Of a DNA stretch of 64,000 bases, positions 53,777 to 64,000 are shown piece by piece (the first letter of the stretch is position 1; every line of letters begins with the position of its first letter). Position numbers and translations under genes: made by a program. The notes under the pieces were generated by a model. It searched no databases, was not told the DNA's origin, and saw only the letters and a program-made list of their open reading frames with translations. Source of the DNA: Echria macrotheca (Eukaryota; Ascomycota; Sordariomycetes; Sordariales; Schizotheciaceae); assembly GCA_030411725.1 (NCBI GenBank), contig MU839833.1:620001-684000 (forward strand), in the 5' to 3' direction.

Positions 53777-54401
53777 AGGTTCTCAGTGTAACCCTCGTCG
53801 ATCTTTGCCCAGTGTCGATTTCCAGTTTTCACGCAATGCGGCAGAGACAAATTTCGTCACAGGTCTAACTGCGTAGAGCATACTCGACCCTGTAGCTCAA
53901 AGCCGTCTCAACAAACCGGACAACCGAACAGGAGTCTTTGTCCTTGTCTGATCAAAGCCCCAGAACTCTTGCCAAGTCCGGCTTAGATAACCATGTAACA
54001 TAAACAGTCAAACACAGTACTGACTGTCCCGTTGTTTTAATTGCAATTTGCATTGGTAACAGCGGGCCCGGCACTTGGACAAACTTTTCGCGTCCAGATC
54101 TGCCGTTCCAGCTCCACATACCAAGCCCCGGGACAAGACTTGTATACCACGGACACACCACCGGGTAATGATACTCTGTTTACACAGTCGACCTTATTTG
54201 TTGTTGAAATATCTCTTACCCACTTTGTATTGGCATGTGATGGAATAATCCTTTGGAGACTGCGCAATATGGAACAAATCCGAGGGGAGAGAAATAGGGG
54301 GGTAGATGTTTAGGTACTTAAGAAGATTGTCACTGGTCAGCAACGCTGTCCTTCCTTAATGTTCCTCATCTTTGATTCCTTCTTGTCTTATGCAAGCCAA
54401 A
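53777..54401. other. intergenic, no gene seen
   Basis: 625 bp between the 99-aa gene and the DUF1996 gene, with no supported frame. Confidence 0.5.
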
Positions 54402-55531
54402 ATGAAGATCCTCGTTGCCATGGCGCTCGCCGCACCGGCCTACGCTGGCCTCCGCTTCCCCTGTTCAACCCTAACAGTCCAGCGGCTCGACCCCGTGGTT
54501 GAGCCTGGCGCCATCCCGGCCGCACATGTTCACCACATCGTCGGCGGAAATGCCTTCAACGCCACCATGGAGGGCGACGTGGGCGAGCGGGCTACCTGTA
54601 CCACGTGCCAGATGGCCGAGGATTTCTCCAACGTACCTTAGCCCTAATCTCCTCCACGCACACGCGGGAGTCCTCTATAAGAGAGAAACGACTAATGTTG
54701 ACCCAGTACTGGACGGCTGCCCTCTACTACTACCACCGGGCAAACAACTCGTACCACCGCGTGCCCGTGATCCCCGTCCAGCCCCTCCTCGGCGGCAGCC
54801 AAGGCGCCGCGGCCGGCCTGACCGTCTACTACACGCAGTTCGACCTCTCGCGCGACAACCTGGCCCGCCAGCGCGTCACCGCCTTCAAGCCCGGCTTCCG
54901 GATGACGGTCGGCAACCCCGGCGCCACGTCGAGTCCGCGCGTCGGACTGCGCTACCAGTGTCTGTCGGGCCAGTCGCGCGGCCGCGAGATGCCCGACTTC
55001 CCGACGGCCCCCTGCAGCGGCGGCATCTTCACGACGCACCACTTCCCCGCGTGCTGGGACGGCAAGAACCTCGACGCGCCCGACCACCAGGCGCACATGT
55101 ACAACACGGTCGCGTCGGACGGGTTCGTCAATGCCCCGGCCTGTCCGGCGTCGCATCCCGTGCGCATGCCGCAGGTCGCGTACGAGACCGTCTGGGACAC
55201 GAGGGAGTTTAATAAGCTGTGGAAGACGGGCGAGCCGAATCCGTTTGTGTGGAGCTTTGAGGGCACGAAGGGGTACGGGACCCATGCGGATTACATGTTT
55301 GGGTGGAAGGGGGATTCGTTGCAGAGGGCTATGGATAAGAGCGAGTGTTTCTATGATGGGTGCGGGAGTATCAAGAAGCAGGCTATGAGTGAGGCGAATA
55401 AGTGCGCTATTAAGCAGACCGTTCATGAGGAGGTTGAGGGCTGTAAGTTTTCTCGTCCGTGCGGAGGATGGAAGTATTGTGCTGACTTTTTGATAGGGCT
55501 TCCGGCTTTGCCTGGTCAGGCGAAGGCTTGA
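54402..55531 (+). CDS. secreted DUF1996 protein
   Basis: Secreted DUF1996-family protein of 333 residues. Exons: 54402-54632, 54707-55442, 55497-55531; introns of 74 and 54 nt have branch sites GACTAAT and GCTGAC. A signal peptide covers about residues 1-15 (MKILVAMALAAPAYA). An in-frame ATG at 54390 is an alternative start. Family markers are VHHIVGGNAFN, the TCTTCQMAEDFSNYWTAALY junction, and cysteine-rich blocks (GLRYQCLSGQ, FPACWDGKNLDAPDHQAHM, VNAPACPASHPVRMPQ). The final exon encodes LPALPGQAKA after the WL junction. DUF1996 proteins are common fungal secreted proteins; some are linked to the cell wall, but the reaction is unknown. An intact frame without breaks is visible. Confidence 0.9.
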
Positions 55532-56112
55532 AATGCAGGGTGGTTGAGAAGGTATAATAATGTCATGAGATGTTTGATGAGTCGAGTGTACCGGTATGGT
55601 GGAGGGGTTTTGAACAATTCATCGAACCTTGGCTTGATATGCTAGGCCCCGCGAGACTTGATGAAGGCGAAATGAGACAGCTGTTGACAATTCTGCTACC
55701 AGGCCGGCCGTCCTCAGCATACCCGTCTGGTTTGCCATTGTCATCAAAGGACTAAGAAAAAATGTACCAGTTATTTCCTTGAAGGTTGTACCGCAACTGT
55801 GAGCTTGTCCATGAACAATTATTCAGCGGGCGAGTGGCATATAGCTGTCGACAGAAGTTCACAACCATACGATTCCATCGGATGTATAGTCTAGGTAGAT
55901 AGATGTTTGTCACAGTCTAGAACACTCACTCATTAGGAATTCAAATTTAACAGTTCTCCAAGTCAAAAAATATGCGAAATAATGTGTGGATAATAGTGTT
56001 TTTATTCTCACAAACTGATATTGACCATCAATCTCATCGATGATGGTCCAGTGGTGTTCGCCCAGTCCAGTCCAGAAGACGGTAGACGAGTGATGATGGA
56101 CTATAGTCCCCC
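55532..56112. other. intergenic, no gene seen
   Basis: 581 bp between two converging genes. No supported frame; it includes their 3' untranslated regions. Confidence 0.5.
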
Positions 56113-56556
56113 TCAAGCCAGAGGAACATCATCCCACTTCCCAGGGCCCAACCGGCCCCATCCACCACGGGGAACTCTACTCCTACCCCTATCAGCATCA
56201 GCATCAGCAGCAGCAGCACCCGTCTCAGGCAGACCACCATTCTCCGTTACAACAACAGATTCAGGCCTAGTCGTCGCATCCACTGCAGCAGCATTCTCAG
56301 GCAGGATAGCGGCTCTCCGAGCTCGTCTGGCCTCGCGCCATGCGGCCCACTCCTCGTCAGCCCGCTGGGCCTTGCCAGTCCAGTACTGGCGCAGAGGCCG
56401 CCAGGTGAGCACGGCCAGGACGATCATACCGATGGTCATGATGGGGAAGCCCACGAAGCCGAGGATCCACATCGCCGTGAAGGTGCTGTAGGCCGCGTCG
56501 GACTCGTGGGAGGCGAAGTCGCTCATGGCGCGGAGGGCGCTGATGAAGTCTGACAT
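56113..56556 (-). CDS. small single-pass membrane protein, unknown
   Basis: 147-residue single-exon protein, not recognised. It starts MSDFISALRAMSDFASHE. One strong membrane segment covers about residues 26-51 (FTAMWILGFVGFPIMTIGMI then VLAVLTW). A basic, Trp/Arg-rich stretch follows (RPLRQYWTGKAQRADEEWAA, REARRARRA), then a low-complexity Ala/Asp/Arg tail. The basic flank suggests a cytosolic C-terminus. A TATA box is about 130 bp upstream. The organisation (short N-terminus, one membrane helix, charged tail) is similar to the 118-residue protein 3.6 kb upstream, although the sequences do not look related. Confidence 0.65.
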   Translation of the reverse strand: MSDFISALRAMSDFASHESDAAYSTFTAMWILGFVGFPIMTIGMIVLAVLTWRPLRQYWTGKAQRADEEWAAWREARRARRAAILPENAAAVDATTRPESVVVTENGGLPETGAAAADADADRGRSRVPRGGWGRLGPGKWDDVPLA

Positions 56557-56683
56557 TTTTTCTTCTTCTTGGTCTTTGGTTACCTACCTAGTTTCTTTCG
56601 TGTGATAGAATGGGTAATCAAGGAAGAAAGTATGTCGAGACGGTTGAAGTAGATGGGTGGGTTGATCACGGATACGAAATGGG

Positions 56684-56692
56684 ACTTTTATA
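56684..56692 (-). promoter_or_regulatory. TATA box of the 147-aa membrane protein gene
   Basis: Minus-strand TATAAAAGT, about 130 bp before the ATG at 56556. Confidence 0.6.
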
Positions 56693-57346
56693 GAGGTTTT
56701 CCAAACTACTTGCATGTAATTTTTGGTCGAGTGGACAGCAGCCCGGTCGCCTTCAGAGAGGTATTGTTAGGTGTAAAATTGATTGTGTCTGGCCCAAGAC
56801 TGCTGATGTTAACTCAAAGGCGTAGTACCTACAGACGTAAAGGTCTCAACAAAGCACTGTCCGACACCTGCACGTTTCAGGAACCTCGGAAGCCATACAC
56901 CGGGGACGTGCCTACCCCGTGGACAAGGAGAATTACAGGTGGGTGGTAAGGATGTTTGTTTTGTGGAAGAGAGGATGGGCCCTGATGGCTGGCTAAACAC
57001 AGTAGTGCCTGTGGTCCACTGGTCCTCGCGAGCCTTCCATCTTGCTTGGGTGCTCCTTCCCAGCCTAACAAGCCCCCACCATTTCCGAATGACCCTTGAG
57101 CATAATGACTGGCTTCCTTCCGGTCGCGGGATAACTACCTATGTTTTAATTGATCTTCTTCTAATCCCACATGCCATTATCACCTTGGAGGTGTTCCGAG
57201 TGCATTCGTGCCAGCGGAAGCGACAAGAACTAGACCATAACGATCCCGTCCATTTCCAGACTGTCGAGTTCACGACTGGCTTCTACTCTCGGGAGCGAGA
57301 ACTAAGCCCAACTGATACACTTTTCCGTGAATTCATTACATTACCA
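56693..57346. other. intergenic, no gene seen
   Basis: The longest plus-strand frame here (56939-57736) runs into the antisense of the transporter gene and looks like a shadow. Confidence 0.5.
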
Positions 57347-59479
57347 TCACTGCGCCTTCAACGCGCCCGACGACACTACCTCGACCCCATTCGTCGGCGA
57401 CTGCGGATTCGACGTCGCCTTCCTCCTCTTCTCGTGCAGGCTCGGATTCGGGGCAATATCCTCGAGCGTCATATTCTGCAGCCGTACCGGCCACCACCAG
57501 CTCTTGTTAGATTTCATCCGCCGTCTACGAACCCTTTCCTCAACACTGTGTGTCGACGTGGTATCCGAGGCTATCTCGTCCCCTCCTTCATCCTGTTGTG
57601 TGCGGGGGACCTCCCCATTGGGGACGGCAATGCCCTCGGTCTCTTCACGCTGACGAGACGGGCCACCGTTGGGTGGGTACTGCACATCGGGGAGAAACCA
57701 CGAAAGGAACGCTGCAATCAGCATGAGCGGCATTAGGACTAGAACCCGAATGCCCAGCGCCATCTCTTGGTTTCCCGTCCCGCCAATGATGGCGCGGATG
57801 ACCACGGCCCCGACTTTACCTCCGGCGGCGGCAATGCCGTAGAACGTCCCCCGGTACACAGTCGGGAAGATCTCGGACGCGAGAATGAAGATGATCGTGT
57901 TCGGCCCGAGGTTATAGACAAACTGGATGATGGCGTAAAACGCCAGCGTGGTCGTGTGGCCCTGTCCGTCTCTATACGACGAGATCAGAGTGCCGCCGGT
58001 GATGGCGAAGAGGACGGCCAGCACCAAAAAGGTGGTCAGCAGAATCATCTTTCGGCGGAAGTAGTTGACAATGACGATGGCAGTGAGACTCCCGACCATG
58101 GACGGGATGCCCACAATCAAGATGGACCGAATCGAGTTGTACTCGAGCATGTGGTAGATGGTGGTCGTCGCCGGTTCCGACTCGGCTCGCCAGCTTGTAT
58201 CGTCGACGCAGGACCCCCCGTTGTCGTCAGATTGTCTCCGCCACAGCGCGGCGAGAGACACCTCACGCTTTGATACAGTCTGGGGACCTCGGAACAGCGT
58301 GGCCAGCGCACTGGGACTGTCCAGGGCATTTCCGTAGAAGCCCACGTCCATGATTGCCCACAGCAAGCTAACGAGGGCAAGCTTCTTCAACACGGCGTGC
58401 CTGTCCCGCTTCAGATAGTTCCACGCGCCGCGGTACCAGTGCTCGTTCTGGTCGCTGTTCTGCCGAAACGTGACGGCCTCGGGCGTGTTGGTCTCCTCCA
58501 CGCGCTTGGTCTTGTAGACCTGCAGCGCCTTCCGGACGGCCTTGCGCAGGTCCTTCATGATGTCAACATAGTACCGGGGCGTCTCGGGAATCGTCAGTCG
58601 GGCAAATATGGCAATGGCGGCGGGGACTATGGCGATGCCGATGACGGTGCGCCAGACCTCGTCGACAACCAGTCTGGCGTTGTTGAGCTGGATCGGGTCC
58701 GTCTGGATGGCGTCGGGTTGGAGGCCGCGCTTCTTTGCGGTATTCCTCAGGGCGCCGAGGCCGATGGCTACGGCGAGGATGCGAGCTAGGGACTGCATCG
58801 ACTTGACGGCAGCCAACATTGTTCCTCTGGATTCTGTGGATGCCCACTCGGCTACAATGATGGCCGAGATTGGATACTGAATGTGTCAGCGGTTGTCAGT
58901 CTTCGAGGAGAGATCACCCACTTCGGCACCAATTCCGTATCCCAGCGCTGTCCGCCACCAGGCCAGCCAGGCATACATGTCCATGGACCGCTGGATACTG
59001 CCGTCCGGGCTTTGGTATGTGAACCCCTCGCTCGCCTGGACGACGCCCATGGTAGCAACAATGAGAATGGCCAGCTCGAGCCCGTACAGCCTCTTGCGGC
59101 CGGCACGGTCTGCAAAGTGGCCCATGACAAGCATGCCGCTGATGGTCCCGAGCAGCGTCAGGAGGTCAATGACCTCGCCGGGGCCGATACCCAAACGGCC
59201 GCACGCCGGGCTCACGAACGAGATGGCGGGCGTGATGACGTTTGTCGAGAATAGACTGTACGACGAGGCGAGAAAACCCGAGGCGGCGACGAAGAAGACC
59301 TTGCTGTTGAAGCCATTGTCATCGACGAGCTTGAGGATCTGGCGCTCCCTTTCCTTGACGCTGTAGTTGATGGTGGTGAGATGCTTGACGTCCTCGTGGA
59401 TGTCACGATTCCACCACTTCCATCGCGGCCGGACGTGTTCAGGCCCCGTCTGGGGTTCGGAGTCGGAAGCCATGGCCAT
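57347..59479 (-). CDS. MFS transporter, PHS (phosphate/organophosphate) family
   Basis: Twelve-helix major-facilitator permease of 695 residues. Exons: 58922-59479 and 57347-58876; the 45-nt intron (donor GTGGGT, acceptor TTCAG) joins GYGIGAE to YPISAIIVAEWAS, which is the PHS-family signature. Motif A is GHFADRAGRKRLYG. FARLTIPETPRYYVDIMKDL and YNLGPNTIIFILASEIFPTV also fit proton:phosphate symporters (Pho84 type) or glycerophosphodiester permeases (Git1 type). Between the six-helix halves is a long hydrophilic loop, and the C-terminus has about 120 cytosolic residues. I use ATG 59479; an in-frame ATG at 59473 is possible. Which phosphate compound it carries is not decided by sequence. Confidence 0.9.
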
Positions 59480-60010
59480 CGTGTGGTCGGTGATGCCGAG
59501 GAAAAGAAGAGGGTGTTCATCCAATGTCGCGGCTGGTCCCTGTCCAGGGCGCCGGGATGGGTGCTAAAAGTAGCATCGGGAACGCGCACCCGGAGCCTCG
59601 TGTCAACGGTTGCAACGAACCGAGATCGAAACAAACTGGCTGTGATATTGACCGGGCGTAGTCCCTATGCGGGGTGTGGGATGCATGGTCCCCTTACGGC
59701 CAACCCCTGGCTCAGCCCGCCGCCCGCCTCCGGGTCAGAGATGAGCCGTCAGCCATTCAGTCGACCCACGTGGGTCCCGGCGCATGAACATCGTCCGTGT
59801 CAACCTTCACCGATGGACGCCGCTGGGCACCGATTGTTTGGGTTGACCAGCACATGACGGGCCACACAGCCTTACTCTGATGGACTGACTGGCCTGGATC
59901 CGTGTGGGAGGTTCGCCGCACCATTTTACCCCGGAAAATGTCCCATCTCGACCCGCTCGCGTGAGACAAAACACACGCGTGTCCGGGCCCCGTCGACGGC
60001 GAGATCCAGC
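59480..60010. promoter_or_regulatory. divergent promoter, transporter/STAND-like gene
   Basis: 531 bp between divergent start codons; I see no clear TATA box or repeated operator. Confidence 0.4.
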
Positions 60011-61835
60011 ATGGCGGGTCTGGGCATCGGCGAGATCCTGGCCGTCACCTCGCTGGTGATGCAGGTGGTCGAGTCGGTCGAAAAAGTCATTCAGATTTTT
60101 GAAAAAGCCCAGAATGCGCCGTCGGAGCTGGCCCAGCTGCGCGTTTCGTTATTGCGCATGTCGCGCCACTTCGACATGATCCAAGCCGAGCACAAGGCGA
60201 CAGGATGCTCGCTGATCCATAAAGACGACGCCGACGAGATCGAGGACACGCTGCGATGCTGCAAGGCGCTATTCGACGACTACGACCGCGCCCGCTCGAG
60301 GGGCGCCGTCCTCCAGGCCGTTTGGGGGACTCAGCAGGCCGACACGCTGGCCCGATACCAGGCCCGAATCGACCGCCACTTCCTCCAGATTCTTTTGCCG
60401 TTGTGGGTTGCCACCGGGACTATCAACAATAGTCGGGCGAGATCGAAAGCTTCGCCATCCATAGGGCCATCGTCATGGTCTAGTAGCACACAAAGCGTGC
60501 TCTCCTCGAGCCCGACGACAAAGAAAGTCTCAATCGTCCCGTCCAAGCACATATCGGATTTGTCGCAGGGGATAGAGATGCTCAAATCCGCAGATAACAG
60601 GCAACAAAGCGAGAAAACGCTACAGGTACTCGACGAAAGTCTGCGAAAATGCTGGGCCGAGCTGGGGCTGCCGGTGGATGGGTTATACGAGATATCGAGT
60701 TCCGAGGGTAGGTTGTGTCCGCATGACAACTGCGGTCGTTAACGCGAGCTAGTACTACGGCGAAGATCCGTTTCGTACCAGGTGGCCCCAACAATTCTGT
60801 AAGTCTGTGCCAAAACTTGGAGAATATCAGACTAATAAGGGGTAGAAAACTAGAAAACGCACCCCCAAAACACAAAAAGATCAGCCTGTACCGGGTCCAT
60901 ATCATGGCAAAAGACAAGGACTCGAGAATTCTTCTGTATCAAAACAAAGATGTATCCGTCCAGGTCACACAAATTAGTACAGCCAGCTGCCCATGACACG
61001 CAGTCTCTCTCTCTAACTTTTGTCCCACCAACAGTTCAGTTCGGCTGCATCCCATGGACATCAGAGAAAAACTCGAGCCGCGTCTCCTTTCTCAACGAGC
61101 ACGTCATCACCGTCATCGACAAGGACGGCCACCACATCTACCACATCGACCCGAAATACCACTTTGACAGCCTCGAGTCGTGCCAGCGCTTCCAGGAGAC
61201 GCTTCGCGAGCGGAAGCACCTAGGCGCCTTTGATTTTGTCGAGCTCACACGCAACGGCGTGACGCTCTCCCGGCGGCATGTGCTGCGGTTCTGGCGGAGG
61301 GATGTCGAGAACAGCTCGAAGCCGGTGATCACCATGACCTTTTTGGCCTCGTCGGTGGGTGACGGGTGTCGACATAAGGAGTACGACATGTCGGACTTTG
61401 ATTCGGACGCCGTGTATGTGTCGGGGTCGTTTGGGGCGCTGAGGAAGCCGAAGGAGTCGCTGTTGATTCAGCTGAGTGCGAGTTTGGTTTCGTCTGGAGG
61501 GGCGGTGCGGATAAAGTTTGAGACTAAGGAGGGTAAGTTTTGCTCTGCGTATTGGTGTGCATCGCCTTACGAAAATAACAGCGGCCAGGGAATTCAAAAG
61601 CTTTTACAGAACGCTGTATCAGCTGGCGCCGCAGGTCGATCTGCAGCTGCCCTCGTCAGCATCCATCTCGTCGAGTACGACCGGGCCGACACCGTCTGAT
61701 GACTATTGGAGGGACGGGCAGCCGCCGAGTGCGAGTGATATCAGTCTGGGCGAGCCGGGTGATGACTCGCTCTGGGATCCTGGCTTGTGGTCACGGAGTT
61801 CGACACTGGTAAAAAGGGATGAGGAGGGGCATTAG
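60011..61835 (+). CDS. NTPase-less protein with fungal STAND-like N-terminus
   Basis: 541-residue protein assembled from five exons: 60011-60707, 60753-60798, 60846-60976, 61035-61532, 61582-61835. Introns of 45, 47, 58 and 49 nt all keep phase. The N-terminus (MAGLGIGEILAVTSLVMQVV then ESVEKVIQIFEKAQNAPSEL) resembles the helical N-terminal domains of many fungal STAND/NLR proteins. Helices continue to about residue 230 around a Ser-rich linker. There is no NACHT P-loop and no repeat domain. The middle (CIPWTSEKNSSRVSFLNEHV, then YHIDPKYHFDSLESCQRFQE) and the C-terminal AAREFKSFYRTLYQLAP, followed by an acidic Ser/Asp tail, are not recognised. It may be an adaptor or stand-alone partner of NLRs; that is inference. 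The exon-3 segment ISLYRVHIMAKDKDSRILLY is clearly coding, which supports the model. Confidence 0.75.
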
Positions 61836-62508
61836 GAAAAGCGGCAACACGATTATGTCTAACGATAAACTTTAATGTCTTTTTCGACGCAGTGTTGGCG
61901 TCAGAAAACATTTCAGGTAAAGAAGATTAATGTCTTTTGAAATACAATTGGGAATCCAGGGGTGGTTGTGACCTGGGTCGTTTAGGGGGGTCGCCAGTGA
62001 CCAGATCTGGTATCAAAAGATGACGGTTGGTTGTATCTTGTTATCTGTCTGCTATTAATTCGGCATATGCCTATCTACTCAATGCCCAAAATTGTTTCAT
62101 GATCTAACGTGAGACTGATATAGGGAACTGTACGGTTTACGTGATGTTGAAATAGACCATCGAGTCTGACTATGTCTTTCTCTAGATGCTTTGTGGAGAA
62201 ACAACTTATTATTGGGACAATTCTGCAACGACGCTTCGGGAATGCCGAGCAGAACAAAAATATATACCGAGGTTGCTATATAGAGCAGTAGGGATGTGTC
62301 TCTTTGATCTTTATCTTCCACACTCCGGCTAGCTTTGGACCATGATGCTCGATAATATACAATGCAATGGTTCTCTTTGTTCTTTGTCTCCCTCACCTTC
62401 ATAATACTCTATCCATCAGCTCAAACCACCCAGGATCGCCAAACTAAATCATAGCAGAAGCTACTCCTTCTTTTCATTACCAGTAAACCCATCGGCCCGA
62501 GGAGCAAG
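61836..62508. other. intergenic, no gene seen
   Basis: 673 bp, AT-rich compared with the flanks, with no supported frame. Confidence 0.5.
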
Positions 62509-63255
62509 ATGTTGGTCACATCACCAGTGAGACACCCGTCCATCACCCGGGAAACCCTAAGGAGGTCATCGCGGCGATGGACAACCTCGGCCGGCAACAC
62601 TTCCTCCGCTTCCTCCTCTCTACCCGACCCGGACGAGCTGTTGGTGTTCTACCGTAGATTCAACCCTAAATACCAGCCCACCCCAGAAAGAAGAGACTCC
62701 TCCTCTTTTGTCCTGACCAAAACCTTCGACGAAGACCACTACAACTCCAACACGGACGAAGACTACAGCCCCAGCTCTTCCGACAACGACGATGACGACT
62801 CCAGCTCTAGCTCCGATGAAGAAGAAGAAGAAGAAGACGACGACGCCAGGTACACTCCGCCCAAGTCCTCGCCAGTGGTCCTCGTCCTCAAGTCCACAAC
62901 CACCAGCACCAGCACCAGCGCCAGCATTATTAACCATGATCAAAACAAACAGCACCCCTTAACAGCCGAAAAGATGACAAGCCGGTGGCGCAGATCTGCA
63001 GGACAAATATACGACGGCATCCTCCACCTCGGCACCATCCGATACCGCACGATTCTCGGCCTGGTGGTCTACGCCTCCGTCGCGCCCTACCTCCAGATGT
63101 GTGGCATCCCGGTCACGCAGATGGACATGTTTGAGGTGCTTGCTGATCAGCTCGCGGGGCACATCGTCGTGCAGAGTGTCTCGCTGTGCGTGAGGGCGGT
63201 GGTGGCGTACTTTTTGATGAGGGCTTTTTTCACGGTTCTTGTCTTGGTGTTTTGA
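62509..63255 (+). CDS. acidic low-complexity protein with hydrophobic C-terminus
   Basis: 248-residue single-exon frame from ATG 62509, not recognised. Residues 85-112 are almost pure Ser/Asp/Glu, followed by a Ser/Thr-rich stretch. From about residue 160 the composition changes to RIRYRTILG-like basic/hydrophobic sequence with two candidate membrane segments (about 180-195, TILGLVVYASVAPYL, and 218-248, QSVSLCVRAVVAYFLMRAFF then TVLVLVF). The protein could be tail-anchored. The acidic part is encoded by GAA/GAC repeats, so the frame might be partly fortuitous, but the C-terminal half reads as real coding sequence. Confidence 0.55.
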   Translation: MLVTSPVRHPSITRETLRRSSRRWTTSAGNTSSASSSLPDPDELLVFYRRFNPKYQPTPERRDSSSFVLTKTFDEDHYNSNTDEDYSPSSSDNDDDDSSSSSDEEEEEEDDDARYTPPKSSPVVLVLKSTTTSTSTSASIINHDQNKQHPLTAEKMTSRWRRSAGQIYDGILHLGTIRYRTILGLVVYASVAPYLQMCGIPVTQMDMFEVLADQLAGHIVVQSVSLCVRAVVAYFLMRAFFTVLVLVF

Positions 63256-64000
63256 GGATTCAGGAGGTGGTGGTGGGCTGATTTCATGTTTAATCCGAAC
63301 CACAAGCACCTGTATTTAGCCAGCCGTCAGGGCTCATCCTCTCTTCCACAAAACAAGCATCTTTACCTCAGTCTTTCAAACAGCAGTCGTCGCCATGGCG
63401 AACCCGGCTATCTGACCCCATAATCAGGGCCATCCACCCGGACCATCATACATTTCTTCTGGGGTCTGAATCTTCGGCAGTTGCGATAGCTCCGAACCCC
63501 AGTGGCAGTGGATAAAATGTGGGTTTGTACTCCGTATAATGGGATGGACCAAGCACTGAAGCAAAAAGGACGGTCTTCAAGTTTAGACCATTACAACGGA
63601 GAGCAAAGAAACGTAAGTGGGCCGTGGTCAGCATACAATCACACCGACCTCTCTTTATCGCGGCATCTTTAGACTTGACCACCTTGTGATGAATTCTTCA
63701 AAGAGCTCTTTCATAACACAACTTGATTAATAGCTCGGTCCACCCTCTCCCTTGACGAAACCTCGCATCCGACCAGGTTTACGCGGACCGCCTCGAACTC
63801 GACCTCTACCACCGAGACGAAAAACAAAACTCGAGTGGTTCCTACCCATCCTACAACCCGCCTCATTTCTCAGACCAAGCTAAAGTCACCTACTTACCTA
63901 TATACCAAATCAGAAATTGGCACATATTCGCCGTATGTCGCCGAGGCCCCGTCCACAACTCCAAAAAGAAAATCTAAAGCTTAACAAAAATGACATCGCC
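63256..64000. other. intergenic, ends at a possible start codon
   Basis: No gene in 745 bp. An A-rich leader (TTAACAAAAATGACATC) runs up to an ATG at 63991 at the window edge. It could be the first codons of a gene outside the window, but three codons cannot show this. Confidence 0.3.

Noticed and set aside
54692..55426. 244-residue frame antisense to the DUF1996 gene
   Set aside because: Shadow of a GC-rich coding exon.
56939..57736. 265-residue plus-strand frame at the transporter 3' end
   Set aside because: Overlaps the C-terminal coding exon of the transporter; no domain.
1..64000. Transposons, terminal inverted repeats, CRISPR arrays
   Set aside because: No transposase or reverse-transcriptase frame, no paired terminal repeats with target duplications, and no regularly spaced repeat array beyond the ankyrin repeats and microsatellites.

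Overview
The window is nuclear DNA of a filamentous ascomycete (Pezizomycotina; a Sordariomycete is likely, but genus cannot be decided from the sequence alone). The evidence is short introns of about 45-115 nt with GT..AG ends and CTRAY-type branch sites, HET-domain genes, and a fungal gene set (Rap1, Swf1, Fmc1, Aha1, a PSTAIRE CDK, a Pho85-type cyclin, DUF1996). I assembled spliced models by checking phase at each junction; all listed multi-exon models sum to a multiple of three. I see no transposon, rRNA, convincing tRNA or CRISPR array.

Layout. 0.2-3.3 kb: a HET-NACHT-ankyrin NLR-type protein (minus) with a near-identical 99-bp ankyrin array. 4.1-7.6 kb: a small unknown gene, then a bZIP regulator divergent from a 3-cysteine arsenite methyltransferase, then a zinc-ribbon-like unknown. 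7.8-10.5 kb: an ALKBH1-type dioxygenase divergent from CDK1/Cdc2. 10.5-19.1 kb: an unusually long stretch without a convincing gene, ending in a pyrimidine-rich leader in front of a Pcl-type cyclin (19.1-20.2 kb). 20.2-23.7 kb: no gene seen. 23.7-25.8 kb: a second HET-domain protein. 26.7-32.1 kb: a VOC/glyoxalase-fold protein, a six-cysteine secreted SH3-like protein, a Gre2-like reductase and an alpha/beta hydrolase, an accessory-looking metabolic segment.

33.5-41.0 kb is a housekeeping block: telomere protein Rap1 (BRCT, two Myb, IQ-like, ARID-like, RCT), divergent from the DHHC acyltransferase Swf1; then an EngB-family mitochondrial GTPase divergent from the LYR-motif ATP-synthase assembly factor Fmc1. 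41.7-45.3 kb holds a large proline/serine-rich protein with a helical C-terminus that I do not recognise. 45.3-49.5 kb is again gene-poor. 49.5-52.1 kb carries the Hsp90 co-chaperone Aha1 and a nitrilase-family hydrolase. 52.4-56.6 kb holds small proteins (two with one membrane segment, one soluble), several with a clear TATA box 95-135 bp upstream, plus a secreted DUF1996 protein. 57.3-59.5 kb is a PHS-type MFS transporter. 60.0-61.8 kb is a five-exon gene whose N-terminus resembles those of fungal STAND proteins but which has no NTPase. 62.5-63.3 kb is an acidic protein with hydrophobic C-terminal segments.

The most interesting points are the multidomain Rap1 with IQ-like motifs, the bZIP-arsM pair, the repeat-homogenised NLR, the NTPase-less STAND-like gene, and the 8.5-kb gene-free stretch between a CDK and a cyclin.
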